Assembly: GCF_019933235.1 (NCBI RefSeq)
Contig: NZ_CP082945.1
Coordinates: forward strand, 6,733,501 to 6,797,500
Reading direction: 5' to 3'
DNA: 64,000 nucleotides
Origin: Streptomyces angustmyceticus
GTDB lineage: Bacteria > Actinomycetota > Actinomycetes > Streptomycetales > Streptomycetaceae
Each line of letters starts with the position of its first letter. The stretch's first letter is position 1. A program made the position numbers and the translations under genes. Shown in pieces: positions 8,761 to 17,322 of the stretch. The notes under the pieces are model-generated. The model did not search any database and was not told the DNA's origin. It saw only the letters and a list, made by a program, of their open reading frames with translations.

Positions 8761-9945
8761 TTAGTCCGCGTTGCCGGTGGTGGTGCGCAGGTCGGTGTTC
8801 CAGTCCAGCTGGGCGGCCAGCGTGTCGTCGCCGGGACGCTGCGGGGGCGGTGACCCGGCGGTGCGCGGCGGGGTGCGGGTGCCGCGGGAGATCTCTCCGC
8901 TGGCGGTGATGTTGTGTTCCACGCGGGGGCGGCGGCACGCCTCGTAGAGGGAGAGCGCGCTGTCCAGGTCCGGTGCGTCCCGCAGGGACTTGGCGAGGAC
9001 GACGGCGTCCTCCAGGGCCATCGAGGCGCCTTGGCCGGTCGCCGGTGAGGCCGCGTGCGCCGCGTCACCGATGAGCAGCGCCCGTCCGGAACGCCAGGGG
9101 GTGCCGGGCGGGATCTCGGTGGCGTTGGTGGCCATGATGTCGTCGCTGGAGGCCGCGACGATGCCCGCGGCGGGGGTGGCGTCCTCGCTCAGCATCGCGA
9201 CGAGTCGCTCGCGCCAGCGGGCCGGTACGGGGTGCGCGAGGTCGTCGGCGGGGACGGCGTCGCCGCCGACACGGGCGAACCAGTACGTCTCCCCGTCCGG
9301 CGAGACCGCGTAGCCGAAGGCGGCGGTGCTGCCCCGCACCATGGTGATGTGCCCCGTGCCGTCCGCCGCCGGGGCGTCCTCCGGACCGCTGCGCGTGTAG
9401 CCGTAGAAGACGCTCTGTCCGGCATGGACGGGCTCCGTACCGGGCGCGATCGACCGCCGGACGGTCGAGCCGAGGCCGTCCGCGCCGATGAGCAGGTCGC
9501 CGGTCGTGGCACTGCCGTCGGTGAAACGTGCGGTCACCTCGTCAGGGCCGTTCTCGACGGAAGCCAGTCGCGCCCCGTGCGAGAGCCGGATTCCCCGGCG
9601 GAGGGCCTCGGCCTGCAGGGCGGCGTTCAACTCGCCCCGGCGCAGGCACCGGTAGCGGAGCAGCGCGTCGTCGGCCTCGCCCAGTGGCACATGGGCCAGC
9701 TGAGCGCCCTGGCCGTCGAGAACCCGCATCGAGCGCAGCGGCCAGCCGAGTGCGGTGACCACGTCCGAGGCGTCGAGTTGCGCCAGTGCGCGCATGCCGT
9801 TGCTCGCCAGGGTCAGGAACGCCCCGATGTCCGCGGCCGTGTCGGGATGCGCTTCGTGCACGGTGACGTCGAGTCCCGCTTTGTGCAGGGCCAGTGCGGT
9901 CGCCGTACCCGCGATCCCACCACCGATGACCAGAATGCGTGTCAC
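8761..9945 (-). CDS. FAD-dependent aromatic-ring-type monooxygenase
   Basis: 394 residues of the PHBH/UbiH-like flavoprotein monooxygenase family. It begins with the dinucleotide-binding motif ILVIGGGIAGTATALAL. The central DG motif is DLLIGADGLGSTVRR and the FAD ribityl GD motif is ALLIGDAAHAASPATGQG. Family members hydroxylate aromatic or polyketide substrates with NAD(P)H and O2; here the C-terminal ~45 residues are short and Pro/Thr-rich. I take the GTG at 9945, which places the GGGIAG motif right after the start; an in-frame ATG at 9993 is possible. A TetR gene lies upstream on the same strand, and a dehydrogenase diverges from that. Confidence 0.85.
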   Translation of the reverse strand: MTRILVIGGGIAGTATALALHKAGLDVTVHEAHPDTAADIGAFLTLASNGMRALAQLDASDVVTALGWPLRSMRVLDGQGAQLAHVPLGEADDALLRYRCLRRGELNAALQAEALRRGIRLSHGARLASVENGPDEVTARFTDGSATTGDLLIGADGLGSTVRRSIAPGTEPVHAGQSVFYGYTRSGPEDAPAADGTGHITMVRGSTAAFGYAVSPDGETYWFARVGGDAVPADDLAHPVPARWRERLVAMLSEDATPAAGIVAASSDDIMATNATEIPPGTPWRSGRALLIGDAAHAASPATGQGASMALEDAVVLAKSLRDAPDLDSALSLYEACRRPRVEHNITASGEISRGTRTPPRTAGSPPPQRPGDDTLAAQLDWNTDLRTTTGNAD

Positions 9946-10250
9946 GTACCAGTCCGCTCTTCTGCGTAGGTCCCCTCGGGCGTCCATGTCCATGATGCAC
10001 CCGGTCATGGTGAAGTGGCCGTGTTCCGGGCGCCTTTGGGGACGAGGGCGGCGGCAGAGCTGACGGGTTCTGGTCCGGCTGAGCCGGCCGGTCGGCTGAG
10101 TGTGCCGCGGGGTGTCGGCCGGGCCCCGTTCACCGGCCGGCGGGGGCAGTCCGGGGGGACCGGAATCGGCGGCTCGTGCGCGGCGAGGGCGTCCGTCCGG
10201 CGGTGGCTCTCGGGCGCCCGGCCTTTCCGGAACCGGCGTCGAGGTGAGCG
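9946..10250 (-). other. 305-base gap between TetR gene and monooxygenase
   Basis: Very GC-rich spacer between two minus-strand genes. I see no coding frame with convincing bias and no strong hairpin. It presumably holds the leader or promoter of the monooxygenase gene, but I could not identify a clear promoter. Confidence 0.4.
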
Positions 10251-10826
10251 TCAGGCGTGCTGCGCCCCGCGTGCCAGCAACAGCAGGGCGTCGACGAGGT
10301 CCTCGGCGGGCGCGCCGGTCGCCAGGCTGCGCAGTTGCAGACCGAAGACCAGCGCGACGGTGGCGCTCGCCGGCCGCTCGGCGTCGGCTACGCCGAGACC
10401 GGTGAGGATCCGGGCGGCCAGCTGGTCGTAGGCGGTGAAGCACTGTGCCGCCGCGGTGCGCAACCGCTCGTCGCGGCCGGCCTGGACGTACAGCTCGAAG
10501 GGCGCGATGTGCCTGCTGTCGGTCCGGGTGCACCCGGCGACCTGGCCGACCGTCGCGGAGGCCCGGTCGATGTCCATCCCGTCCGTCTCGCACTGGTCGG
10601 CGAGCTCGGTGAAGCGCCGGGTCTCCTCCGCGACGAAGTGCAGCAGGCTCTCCCGCAGCATCTCGTGCTGGGTCGCGAAGTGGTACGTGACCGAGCCGAG
10701 GGAGACCTTGGCCTCCTTGGCGATCCGCCGGTTGGTGACCCCGGCGACGCCGTCCTCGGCGATGGTGCGCAGCACGGCGTCGATGATGCTCTGCCGGGTT
10801 CCGGGGGGCTTGGGCATGACGGTCAT
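10251..10826 (-). CDS. TetR-family transcriptional regulator
   Basis: 191 residues. The N-terminal helix-turn-helix is clear: AEDGVAGVTNRRIAKEAKVS then LGSVTYHFATQHEML (about residues 24-60), the Y-x-F-x-x-x-x-x-L ending typical of TetR. The C-terminal ligand-binding domain is helical, resembling the TetR_C_6-like group. It is divergent from a short-chain dehydrogenase gene, with a perfect 18-bp palindrome in the shared region, so it very probably represses itself and that gene. The ATG at 10826 is taken; ATG 10817 is an alternative three codons later. Confidence 0.92.
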   Translation of the reverse strand: MTVMPKPPGTRQSIIDAVLRTIAEDGVAGVTNRRIAKEAKVSLGSVTYHFATQHEMLRESLLHFVAEETRRFTELADQCETDGMDIDRASATVGQVAGCTRTDSRHIAPFELYVQAGRDERLRTAAAQCFTAYDQLAARILTGLGVADAERPASATVALVFGLQLRSLATGAPAEDLVDALLLLARGAQHA

Positions 10827-10995
10827 TGTGCCACCGGTGGGGCGGCGGCCGGCGGGGCGGTGCGGAGGCCGCCGGGGGCGGGGCGGAAGCCGTATGTGTC
10901 GTGGAAGGCGCTGGTCAGGCAGGGAACGGCGCTGGTCGTGCGGGGGCGGCGGGTGTGCGGGACCTTTGGTTGACGTGATCGCCCCGCCCTCATGC

Positions 10996-11013
10996 TGTTC
11001 GTTCGAACGAACA
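10996..11013. promoter_or_regulatory. 18-bp perfect palindrome, probable TetR operator
   Basis: TGTTCGTTCGAACGAACA is its own reverse complement and lies 32 bases before the dehydrogenase start and 170 bases before the TetR start. Each half contains the tetramer GTTC twice. Size and location are those expected for the operator of the divergent TetR regulator. No competing regulator gene is adjacent. Confidence 0.75.
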
Positions 11014-11044
11014 ATTTTCGAGGGGTTTTCGAGAGGGTCGTCCC

Positions 11045-11836
11045 ATGCGCATCGCAGGATCAACCGTTCTCCTGACCGGAGCCGTAGGCGGCCTCGGTCA
11101 GGCCATCGCCCGTGACCTGGCCGCCAGGGGGGCCGGGCTGATCCTCTCCGGGTGCCGGGCCGACGCCCTGGAGGCGCTCGCCGGCGAGCTCGGCGCCCGG
11201 GCGTTGACCGCCGACCTCGCCGACCCCGACCAGGTCGATCACCTGGCCAGGGCCGGCGCCGACGCGGACATCGTGATCGCGAACGCCGCGCTGCCCTCGA
11301 CCGGCGACCTCCTCGACTACACGCCCGAGCAGATCGACCGCGCGCTGAGCGTGAACCTGCGCGCCCCCGTCATGCTGGCCCGCGCGCTCGCACCCCGGAT
11401 GGTGGAGGCGGGCCGGGGGCATATCGTCCTGGTCGGCTCGATCTCCGGGAAGGCGGCCACCAAGTACTCCTCGCTCTACAGCGCGGCCAAGTTCGGGCTG
11501 CGCGGCTTCGCGCTCACCCTCCGCCAGGACCTGCACGGCACGGGCGTGGGCGTCTCACTGGTCCAGCCCGGCGCGGTGCGCGACGCGGGCATGTTCGCCG
11601 CCACGGGCGCCACCCCGCCGACCGGCGTGCGCATGGTCTCCCCGGACCAGGTGGTGGCGGGGGTCGTCCGGGCCGTCGAGCGCGACCTGTGCGAAGTCAA
11701 TGTCGCGCCGGTGGAGTTGAAGGTGCTCAGCGCCATCGCCGGTCAGTTCCCCGGCCTCGCGGAGAAGGTCCAGCGCGGCTCCAGCGCCGAGCGCACCATC
11801 AGCGAGGTCGTGGCGGCCCAGAAGGGCAAGCGGTAG
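11045..11836 (+). CDS. Short-chain dehydrogenase/reductase (SDR)
   Basis: 263 residues, classical SDR. The cofactor loop is TGAVGGLGQA (residues 11-20), the NAA structural motif is at 80-82 (ANAALP), and the catalytic Ser132 and Tyr145-x-x-x-Lys149 are present (SSLYSAAKFG). All active-site residues are intact, so it should be an active NAD(P)H oxidoreductase. The C-terminal segment VAGVVRAVERDLCEVNVAPVE is frequent in actinobacterial SDRs acting on lipids or polyketide-like carbonyls. It lies under the operator shared with the TetR regulator; the nearby FAD monooxygenase could be part of the same detoxification response, by inference. Confidence 0.9.
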   Translation: MRIAGSTVLLTGAVGGLGQAIARDLAARGAGLILSGCRADALEALAGELGARALTADLADPDQVDHLARAGADADIVIANAALPSTGDLLDYTPEQIDRALSVNLRAPVMLARALAPRMVEAGRGHIVLVGSISGKAATKYSSLYSAAKFGLRGFALTLRQDLHGTGVGVSLVQPGAVRDAGMFAATGATPPTGVRMVSPDQVVAGVVRAVERDLCEVNVAPVELKVLSAIAGQFPGLAEKVQRGSSAERTISEVVAAQKGKR

Positions 11837-11870
11837 TCGGCCGTTGTGGTGCAGGGGGAAGCCCGCAGTA

Positions 11871-11918
11871 GATCGGTGATCGGCGATCGGTGGCCGGCGA
11901 TCGGCGGTCGGCGGTCGT
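11871..11918. repeat. Imperfect short tandem repeat of a GATCGGY unit
   Basis: In the 418-base gap after the SDR gene, the unit GATCGGT/GATCGGC recurs in near-register, then degenerates into CGGCGGTCGGCGGTCG. No coding frame overlaps it with proper bias. It looks like replication slippage in non-coding DNA. The remainder of 11837-12254 holds the upstream region of the phosphatase gene; a TATTCT hexamer sits seven bases before its GTG, so that message may be leaderless, though I see no convincing -35. Confidence 0.5.
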
Positions 11919-12254
11919 GTCCGGGTGGGGGCGGGGCCGTACGGGGCTCGGGTGATGCCGTGACCGCAAGGCGTCTCGTCTGTTGGGGTGACCCCACAGG
12001 CCGCCCCGCTGGCGCTCCCGTCAGGAGGCCCTGCAGGTCACCCCGCCTGGCGGTCCCGCACGCCGCCCCGCCGGTGCCCCCGCGTCCGCTCGGGCACCGC
12101 GCTTCCTGAGGGCGAACCCCCCCTGGGCGGCGGATCCCGGTCCGGCCCGCTCGCCCGGGATCCGGCGGCCGTAGATCCCGACAGCCTCGGGCTCACCCTC
12201 CCTCGATGAGCCGCCAGGGCGCTATGTCCCCCTTGCGTAGATATTCTGTGAAGT

Positions 12255-13352
12255 GTGATCGAGCCTGGACGGCCGCGGCCCCGTCGTCGCCACGGCCGGG
12301 GGAGTCTTGTGCGGCTGTCGCCGGTCATCCTGACCGTCGTCATCGCCAGCCTGGCATATGCCACTCCGCCGGAGATGGCCTTCAGTCGCCTGCTGCCCGC
12401 GGCGCCGGCCCTCGCCGCCGCCATGTGGCCGGTGCTCCCCACCGTCCTCCTGGGGACGGTGTGCCTCTTCCTCATGATCGGCCTCAGCATCGTGTTCCCC
12501 GGCCTGGGGACGTGGTGGACGGCCGCGGGGATCATCGCGGTCACCGTGGCGGCCGCGTACGGAAGCCACGTCCGGCTCCAGCGGGAGCGGACCCTCTTTC
12601 AGGTGCGGCTCGTCGCCGACGCGGCGCAGCAGGTGGTGCTGAGCCCGATGCCGCGCCGCCACGGGAGCGTCGAGATCGAGTCGCTGTACCTCGCGGCCGC
12701 GGCGGAAGCCCGTATCGGCGGAGACTTCTACGAGGTGGTCGACACGCGGTACGGGGTCAGGCTGCTCATCGGCGATGTGCGGGGCAAGGGCCTGCCCGCG
12801 GTGGGGGCGGCCGCGGCGATCGTCAACTCGTTCCGGGAGGCGGCTCACGGCGAGGCCGACCTGGTCAGCGTCGCGCGCCGGCTGGATGCCAGCAGCACCC
12901 GCTACAACGCCGCCTTTCCCCCCGAGGGGCCGATGGAGCGCTTCGCCACCGCGCTGCTCGTCGAGATCCCGCACGAGGGCGGGCGCGTCGAGATCCTCAA
13001 CTGCGGACACCCTCCGCCGCTGCTCCTCAACCACGGGAAACTCCGCGCCCTGGAGTCCACCTCCCCCTCGCCGCTGCTCAACCTCGCGGAGCTGATCGGT
13101 GATCACTACACCATCGACACCTTCGACTTCACGCCCGGCGACCTGCTGCTTCTCTACACCGACGGGGTCGCCGAGGCCCGCGCCCGCGACGGCGAGTTCT
13201 TCCCGCTGGCGGCCTGGATGCGCCGACAGCCCCCGACGCCGCCCCACGAGCTGCTCGCGGCTCTCCACCGCGACCTCCTCGACTACAGCAGAGGACGCCT
13301 GGACGACGACATCGCCGCGCTCGCGGTGAGCCTGCGCGAACCCTCACCGTAG
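12255..13352 (+). CDS. Membrane-anchored PP2C-type (SpoIIE/RsbU) serine phosphatase
   Basis: 365 residues. An Arg-rich N terminus is followed by two or three hydrophobic segments (about 20-100), then a SpoIIE-type PP2C domain (about 135-360). Metal-binding motifs are visible: ARIGGDFYEV, then LLIGDVRGKGLPA, and GDLLLLYTDGVAEAR with the terminal acidic DDDIAALAV. Such enzymes dephosphorylate anti-anti-sigma (STAS) proteins and so switch stress sigma factors. A sigma-B-type sigma gene lies 3 kb downstream, but no STAS or anti-sigma gene is adjacent. Alternative start: GTG 12309, with GGGGGAG four bases upstream, which would remove the basic tail. Confidence 0.9.
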   Translation: MIEPGRPRPRRRHGRGSLVRLSPVILTVVIASLAYATPPEMAFSRLLPAAPALAAAMWPVLPTVLLGTVCLFLMIGLSIVFPGLGTWWTAAGIIAVTVAAAYGSHVRLQRERTLFQVRLVADAAQQVVLSPMPRRHGSVEIESLYLAAAAEARIGGDFYEVVDTRYGVRLLIGDVRGKGLPAVGAAAAIVNSFREAAHGEADLVSVARRLDASSTRYNAAFPPEGPMERFATALLVEIPHEGGRVEILNCGHPPPLLLNHGKLRALESTSPSPLLNLAELIGDHYTIDTFDFTPGDLLLLYTDGVAEARARDGEFFPLAAWMRRQPPTPPHELLAALHRDLLDYSRGRLDDDIAALAVSLREPSP

Positions 13353-13469
13353 GCCCGGTACGGCCCGGATCACGGCCGTGTGGAGCCGTCATGCGCGGTG
13401 CCGTCCTACGCGGGGCGCGCGATCTTTGGTCCTGTGCGGGGGCATGGGTCGGTGTGTGCCCCGTGGCGG

Positions 13470-14780
13470 TCAGGTCGCGCTGCCCGCCTTCCAGTCCGCC
13501 CAGGACAGGTTCCAGCCGTTGAGGCCGTTGTCCGGTTTGACGGTCCGTTCGTCGGAGTTCTTGACCACGACGACGTCGCCGACCAGCGATTCGTCGAAGA
13601 ACCACTTGCCCGGGGTGTCGCCGCCGCCGCCCTTGTTGTCGTGCAGGCCGACGCAGCCGTGGCTGGTGCCGGAGTTGCCGAACACGGACGAGGAGCCCCA
13701 GTAGTTGCCGTGGATGAAGGTGCCGGAGGACGACAGGCGCATGGCGTGCGGAACGTCCTTGATGTCGTACGAGTTCCGCTTGTCGAAGCCGACCGTGGAG
13801 CCGTCCATGCGGGTCTTCTCCAGCTTCTCGGAGATGACCATCCGGCCGTTGTAGGTGGGGTGCTCGGGGCTGCCGCCGGAGATCGGGATGGACTTGTAGG
13901 TCTTGCCGTCGCGCTTGACCGTCATGGTCTGGGTGTTCATGTCGACGGTGGAGACCTGGGAGCGGCCGATGGTGAAGGTGACCGTCTTGGACTGGACGCC
14001 GGTGATGCCCTGGCCGCCCTTCACGCCGTCCAGGTCGATCTTCATGGTGATCTTGGAGCCGGCCTTCCAGTAGTCCTCGGGCCGGAAGTCGAGGCGCTGG
14101 GCGCCGAACCAGTGGCCGACGACCTCCTGGCCGCTGCTGGAGCTCACCTTGATGTGGGACTGGACGTCCTTCTTGTTGGTGATCGCCTTGTCGAAGTTGA
14201 AGGACACCGGCATGCCGACGCCGACGGTCTTGCCGTCGTCGGGGGTGTAGGAGCCGATGAAGCTGTTGGCCGAGGAGACCGTGGTGAAGGTGGTGTTCTC
14301 GGTCGCGGAGCGGCCCTTGGAGTCCTTGGCGTTCGCGACGATCTTGTACTTGGTGCCCCGCTCCAGCTGGACGCCGGGCTTCCAGGAGGCGCCGTCGGGC
14401 GATATGGCACCGGCGACGTCCTTGCCGGAATCGGCCTCGGTGAGCTTCACATCGGTCAACTTGCCACCGGTGACCTTCACACCGGTGTCGTTGATGCTGG
14501 CGTTGGTGGCGCCGTCCTTCGACGAGACCTTGATCCTGGCGTCCGACGAGTCCCCGGCGGCGGCGCCGGCACCGTTCTTCCCGTCGTCGTTCCCGCCGGC
14601 CGAGGAGCCGTCGCCGCAGGCGGAGAGGGCCAACGCGCCCGCCGCGAGCAGCGCGGCGAGGGGCAGCATGCGGCGCGTCCGACGGCGTCGCGGCCGGCCG
14701 GGCACCTGCTGCCCGGCCGAAGGCGGCAACTCGTGGGGGAGGAGAGGCCGTTCGGGCGCGGGAGTGTGCGGTGAGGTCAT
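13470..14780 (-). CDS. Lipoprotein L,D-transpeptidase (YkuD domain with Ig-like domains)
   Basis: 436 residues. After an Arg-rich n-region comes a hydrophobic core and lipobox LSAC with Cys55, so it is a lipoprotein. Two Ig-like domains (about 80-270, the second with the DGKTVGVGMPVSFNFDKAI segment) precede the YkuD catalytic domain, whose signature includes HGNYWGSSSVFGNSGTSHGC with nucleophile Cys376. This is the actinobacterial LdtMt2-type layout. The enzyme forms 3-3 crosslinks in peptidoglycan and is the usual carbapenem target. The start has GGAG at six bases. The gene diverges from a secreted serine hydrolase, giving an envelope-related pair. Confidence 0.95.
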   Translation of the reverse strand: MTSPHTPAPERPLLPHELPPSAGQQVPGRPRRRRTRRMLPLAALLAAGALALSACGDGSSAGGNDDGKNGAGAAAGDSSDARIKVSSKDGATNASINDTGVKVTGGKLTDVKLTEADSGKDVAGAISPDGASWKPGVQLERGTKYKIVANAKDSKGRSATENTTFTTVSSANSFIGSYTPDDGKTVGVGMPVSFNFDKAITNKKDVQSHIKVSSSSGQEVVGHWFGAQRLDFRPEDYWKAGSKITMKIDLDGVKGGQGITGVQSKTVTFTIGRSQVSTVDMNTQTMTVKRDGKTYKSIPISGGSPEHPTYNGRMVISEKLEKTRMDGSTVGFDKRNSYDIKDVPHAMRLSSSGTFIHGNYWGSSSVFGNSGTSHGCVGLHDNKGGGGDTPGKWFFDESLVGDVVVVKNSDERTVKPDNGLNGWNLSWADWKAGSAT

Positions 14781-15165
14781 GAGCTGCTCCAGACAAAGGC
14801 TGTGCAATGTGGTGGGCACGCAGGGTCCGCCGCAGCCGTCTCCACCGAAGTGACGTGGTCGCGTGCCCATCCCTTCACTGCCGTCGGGCGGACCCTTCCA
14901 GTTCACCTCGGCGATCTAAGAGACGGTCTCACCACTCCCTCTACCCGGACCCGGACGCCTTGTGCATCCCCTGGACCGTTCGTGACGTCCGTCATGGCGA
15001 ACTGCCCCGCGTGCGAGGGACGCCCGGGGCGGCAAGGTCGCGTTCACCGGCGCCGCGTAGCCTCGGCCCTCCGCCGATCTTTCCGTCGCCCTTTGCCGGC
15101 CCGGACGGCGGTATCCCCTCCCCCCACTCGATGCTTCGGGCATCCCGAAAGGACAGTGATCAGAT
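14781..15165. other. 385-base divergent intergenic region
   Basis: Promoter region for the L,D-transpeptidase (minus) and serine hydrolase (plus) genes. It contains the short palindrome GAGAC-G-GTCTC at 14920-14930, next to TTAGAT-like hexamers on the minus strand. No coding frame has convincing bias here. The hydrolase side has GAAAGGA about 10 bases before its ATG. Confidence 0.4.
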
Positions 15166-16155
15166 ATGCGGTGGGTCTCCACCGTCACCGCTGCGGCCAT
15201 AGGCGCCGGAGCGCTCGCAGGGCCGGTCGCGGCGGCCACCCCGTCCGCCGCGGCCGGGCAGCGGGCCGCGGCATCCGGTCCGGAGGTGCGCTGCACCTCC
15301 ACGGACCGAGCGCTGGCCGAGAAACTCTCGCACGACATATCCCGGGCGCTGGCCGGCCGGAAGAGCATGGCGTCGCTGTCCTTCTACGACCGTCCCACGG
15401 GGACGAGTTGCACGCTGGGTGCCGCACGGCAGTACGACTCGGCCAGTGCGGTGAAGGCGGTGATCCTCGGAGCCCTGCTGTACCAGAAGGGCGGCACCCT
15501 CACCGCCAGGGAAGACGCCCTGGCGCGCAAAATGATCACTGAATCGGACAACGACTCCGCCACCGCCCTCTGGAAGGAGCTGTCCGACCTGCGGGACCCC
15601 GAGAAGCCGAACCCGGTCAGGATCCAGGAGTTCCTCGACAGGGCCGGGATGGGCAACACCGTTCTCGACAAGGAAGGTTCCTGGGGCCTCACCCAGGTCA
15701 CGGCGGGCGACCTGGCCAGGCTGCTGCGCCTCTTCTCGGGCGGTGACGACTCGGTCCTCGGGAGCGGGGCCCGGACCTATGCGCTGGACCTCATGCAGCA
15801 CGTCCGGCCCGCCCAGAGGTGGGGAGCCACGGCCGGCGCTCCGCTCGACTCGCTGGTCCATGTGAAGAACGGCTGGCTGCAGCGCAGCCGGAACTCCGAT
15901 GTCGACGCTTTCGACCGGGGCGACTGGAAGGTGAACAGCCTGGCCGTCCTCACGGGGAACGCCTACGACTCCGGGCTGGTCGTGCTCACCGAGAACAACC
16001 GGGTCCCCGAGGGCCATCCGGCCGAGGAAGGGTGGAACTACGGGATCGACACGATAGAGGCCGTTTCCCACGCTGTGTACCGGGATGTCTATCCCGGTGC
16101 CGAACGGTACGAGCCCGGCCGGTCGCTGCGCCGAGGGGCGGCAACAGCCGGCTAG
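15166..16155 (+). CDS. Secreted serine hydrolase, class A beta-lactamase/PBP-like fold
   Basis: 329 residues with a signal peptide (hydrophobic to about residue 24, AAA-like cleavage). The active-site triad of the penicillin-recognising family is readable: S94-A-V-K97, S127-D-N129 and K234-N-G236, the last replacing the usual KTG/KSG. The order and spacing fit the class A fold. I cannot place a convincing Glu166 equivalent, so activity as a true beta-lactamase is doubtful; Streptomyces carry many such hydrolases of unknown substrate. It faces the L,D-transpeptidase gene, and both act on the envelope. Confidence 0.85.
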   Translation: MRWVSTVTAAAIGAGALAGPVAAATPSAAAGQRAAASGPEVRCTSTDRALAEKLSHDISRALAGRKSMASLSFYDRPTGTSCTLGAARQYDSASAVKAVILGALLYQKGGTLTAREDALARKMITESDNDSATALWKELSDLRDPEKPNPVRIQEFLDRAGMGNTVLDKEGSWGLTQVTAGDLARLLRLFSGGDDSVLGSGARTYALDLMQHVRPAQRWGATAGAPLDSLVHVKNGWLQRSRNSDVDAFDRGDWKVNSLAVLTGNAYDSGLVVLTENNRVPEGHPAEEGWNYGIDTIEAVSHAVYRDVYPGAERYEPGRSLRRGAATAG

Positions 16156-16256
16156 TCCAACGGCCGCGACGGGCCCGGCCGCCGCCGGTTCCGCGCCCGT
16201 CGCGGCCCCGTCCGCCACCACGATTGCCTCGCGAAAATAGTTTCCCCATGGAAAAT

Positions 16257-16280
16257 GTTTTGGCTGGGACACAGGGGTAG
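16257..16280 (+). promoter_or_regulatory. Sigma-B/F-type promoter upstream of the sigma factor gene
   Basis: GTTT at 16257-16260, a 14-base spacer, then GGGTAG at 16275-16280. This matches the actinobacterial sigma-B-group pattern (GNNTN14-16GGGTAY) except for the last base. It lies 46 bases before the ATG, so the gene is probably transcribed by its own product or a paralogue. Confidence 0.7.
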
Positions 16281-16325
16281 GTGACGGAGCGACGCAGTGA
16301 CGGGGAACAGAGAGGAGCAGCCACC

Positions 16326-17210
16326 ATGGCGACGGCAGCGAGGCAGGTCCACACAGCTGTGACCCGCACGGAGGAGGAGGCGGCGCCCGAGTCCGCGCAG
16401 CCCTCCTTGCCGCTGGTGGACAAGGCCCAGCGGGTGGCCCCGACGGATGCCCGTCGCCTGTCGAAGCTGTTCTTCGAGCGGCTGGCGACCCTTGAGGAGG
16501 GCACGCCGGAGTACCAGTACGCGCGCAACACCCTCATCGAGATGAACCTGTCGCTGGTGCGCTACGTCGCGCGCCGCTTCCGCAGCCGGGGGCAGGAGAT
16601 GGAAGACGTCGTACAGGTGGGCACGATCGGTCTGATCAAGGCCATCGACCGCTTCGACGTCTCGCGGGAGACCGAGTTCACCACCTTCTCGATCCCCTAC
16701 ATCACCGGGGAGATCAAGCGGTTCTTCCGCGACACGACCTGGTCCGTGCACGTCCCGCGTCGGCTCCAGGAACTGCGCGTGGACCTTGCGCGGGCCCGTG
16801 AGGAGATGGAGGGACGCGGCAACCCCGAGCCGTCCGTCGCCGACTACGCCGCCCATCTGGAGCTTGCGGAGGACGAGATCGTCGAGGGGCTGGTCGCCTG
16901 CAACGGCTATGACGCCGATTCCCTGGACCGGCCCATCGAAGCCGGTGGCGGCACGCAGCGGACCGGGCTCATTGCCGACCTGATCGGCAACGAGGACCCC
17001 GCGCTCGCCCTGGCGGAGAACCTGCAGGCGCTCAAGCCGCTGATGGCGCAGCTCGACGAGCGCCAGCGCACGCTCCTCGAACTCCGCTTCGGCGCGGAGA
17101 TGACGCAGTCCGAGATAGGCAAGGAGCTCGGCCTGTCCCAGATGCACGTCTCCCGCCTCCTCACCCGTGCCTGCGCCACCCTGCGCGAAGGGCTCCTCGC
17201 CGAGAGGTGA
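16326..17210 (+). CDS. SigB/SigF/SigG-group RNA polymerase sigma factor
   Basis: 294 residues. Sigma region 2 is at about 65-135 (LIEMNLSLVRYVARRF, then DVVQVGTIGLIKAIDRFD and FTTFSIPYITGEIKRFFRD, the hallmark of the sigma-B group), region 3 at 140-200, and region 4 at 235-290 with the helix-turn-helix MTQSEIGKELGLSQMHVSRL. The 40-residue N-terminal tail is acidic. ATG 16326 follows GAGGAG; an in-frame GTG at 16281 lies just past the promoter. The group controls osmotic and oxidative stress and sporulation. No anti-sigma gene is adjacent, so its controller must be elsewhere. Confidence 0.95.
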   Translation: MATAARQVHTAVTRTEEEAAPESAQPSLPLVDKAQRVAPTDARRLSKLFFERLATLEEGTPEYQYARNTLIEMNLSLVRYVARRFRSRGQEMEDVVQVGTIGLIKAIDRFDVSRETEFTTFSIPYITGEIKRFFRDTTWSVHVPRRLQELRVDLARAREEMEGRGNPEPSVADYAAHLELAEDEIVEGLVACNGYDADSLDRPIEAGGGTQRTGLIADLIGNEDPALALAENLQALKPLMAQLDERQRTLLELRFGAEMTQSEIGKELGLSQMHVSRLLTRACATLREGLLAER

Positions 17211-17261
17211 GCCGACGCCACGTCGCCCGCGGCATCCGTGACACCCGCGGCGCGCTCGACA

Positions 17262-17304
17262 CCCGGGAGGCCGGGCCGGAACGGATCCGGCCCGGCCTCC
17301 CGGG
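17262..17304. terminator. Bidirectional terminator, 19-bp perfect stem
   Basis: Arms CCCGGGAGGCCGGGCCGGA (17262-17280) and its exact complement (17286-17304) around a 5-base ACGGA loop. It sits between the convergent sigma factor and permease genes and can serve both. Confidence 0.85.
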
Positions 17305-17322
17305 GGACAAGGCGGAGCGGTC

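Noticed and set aside
8761..11836. Monooxygenase, TetR and SDR considered as a natural-product cluster
   Set aside because: No synthase, carrier protein, RiPP or terpene gene accompanies them; a detoxification or tailoring-type group is enough to explain them.
11871..11918. GATCGG repeats considered as a CRISPR or iteron array
   Set aside because: Units are 7-9 bases without spacers, degenerate quickly and show no origin-like features; slippage explains them.
15166..16155. Calling the secreted serine hydrolase a resistance beta-lactamase
   Set aside because: KNG replaces KTG and no Glu166 equivalent could be placed with confidence, so the fold is supported but not the activity.
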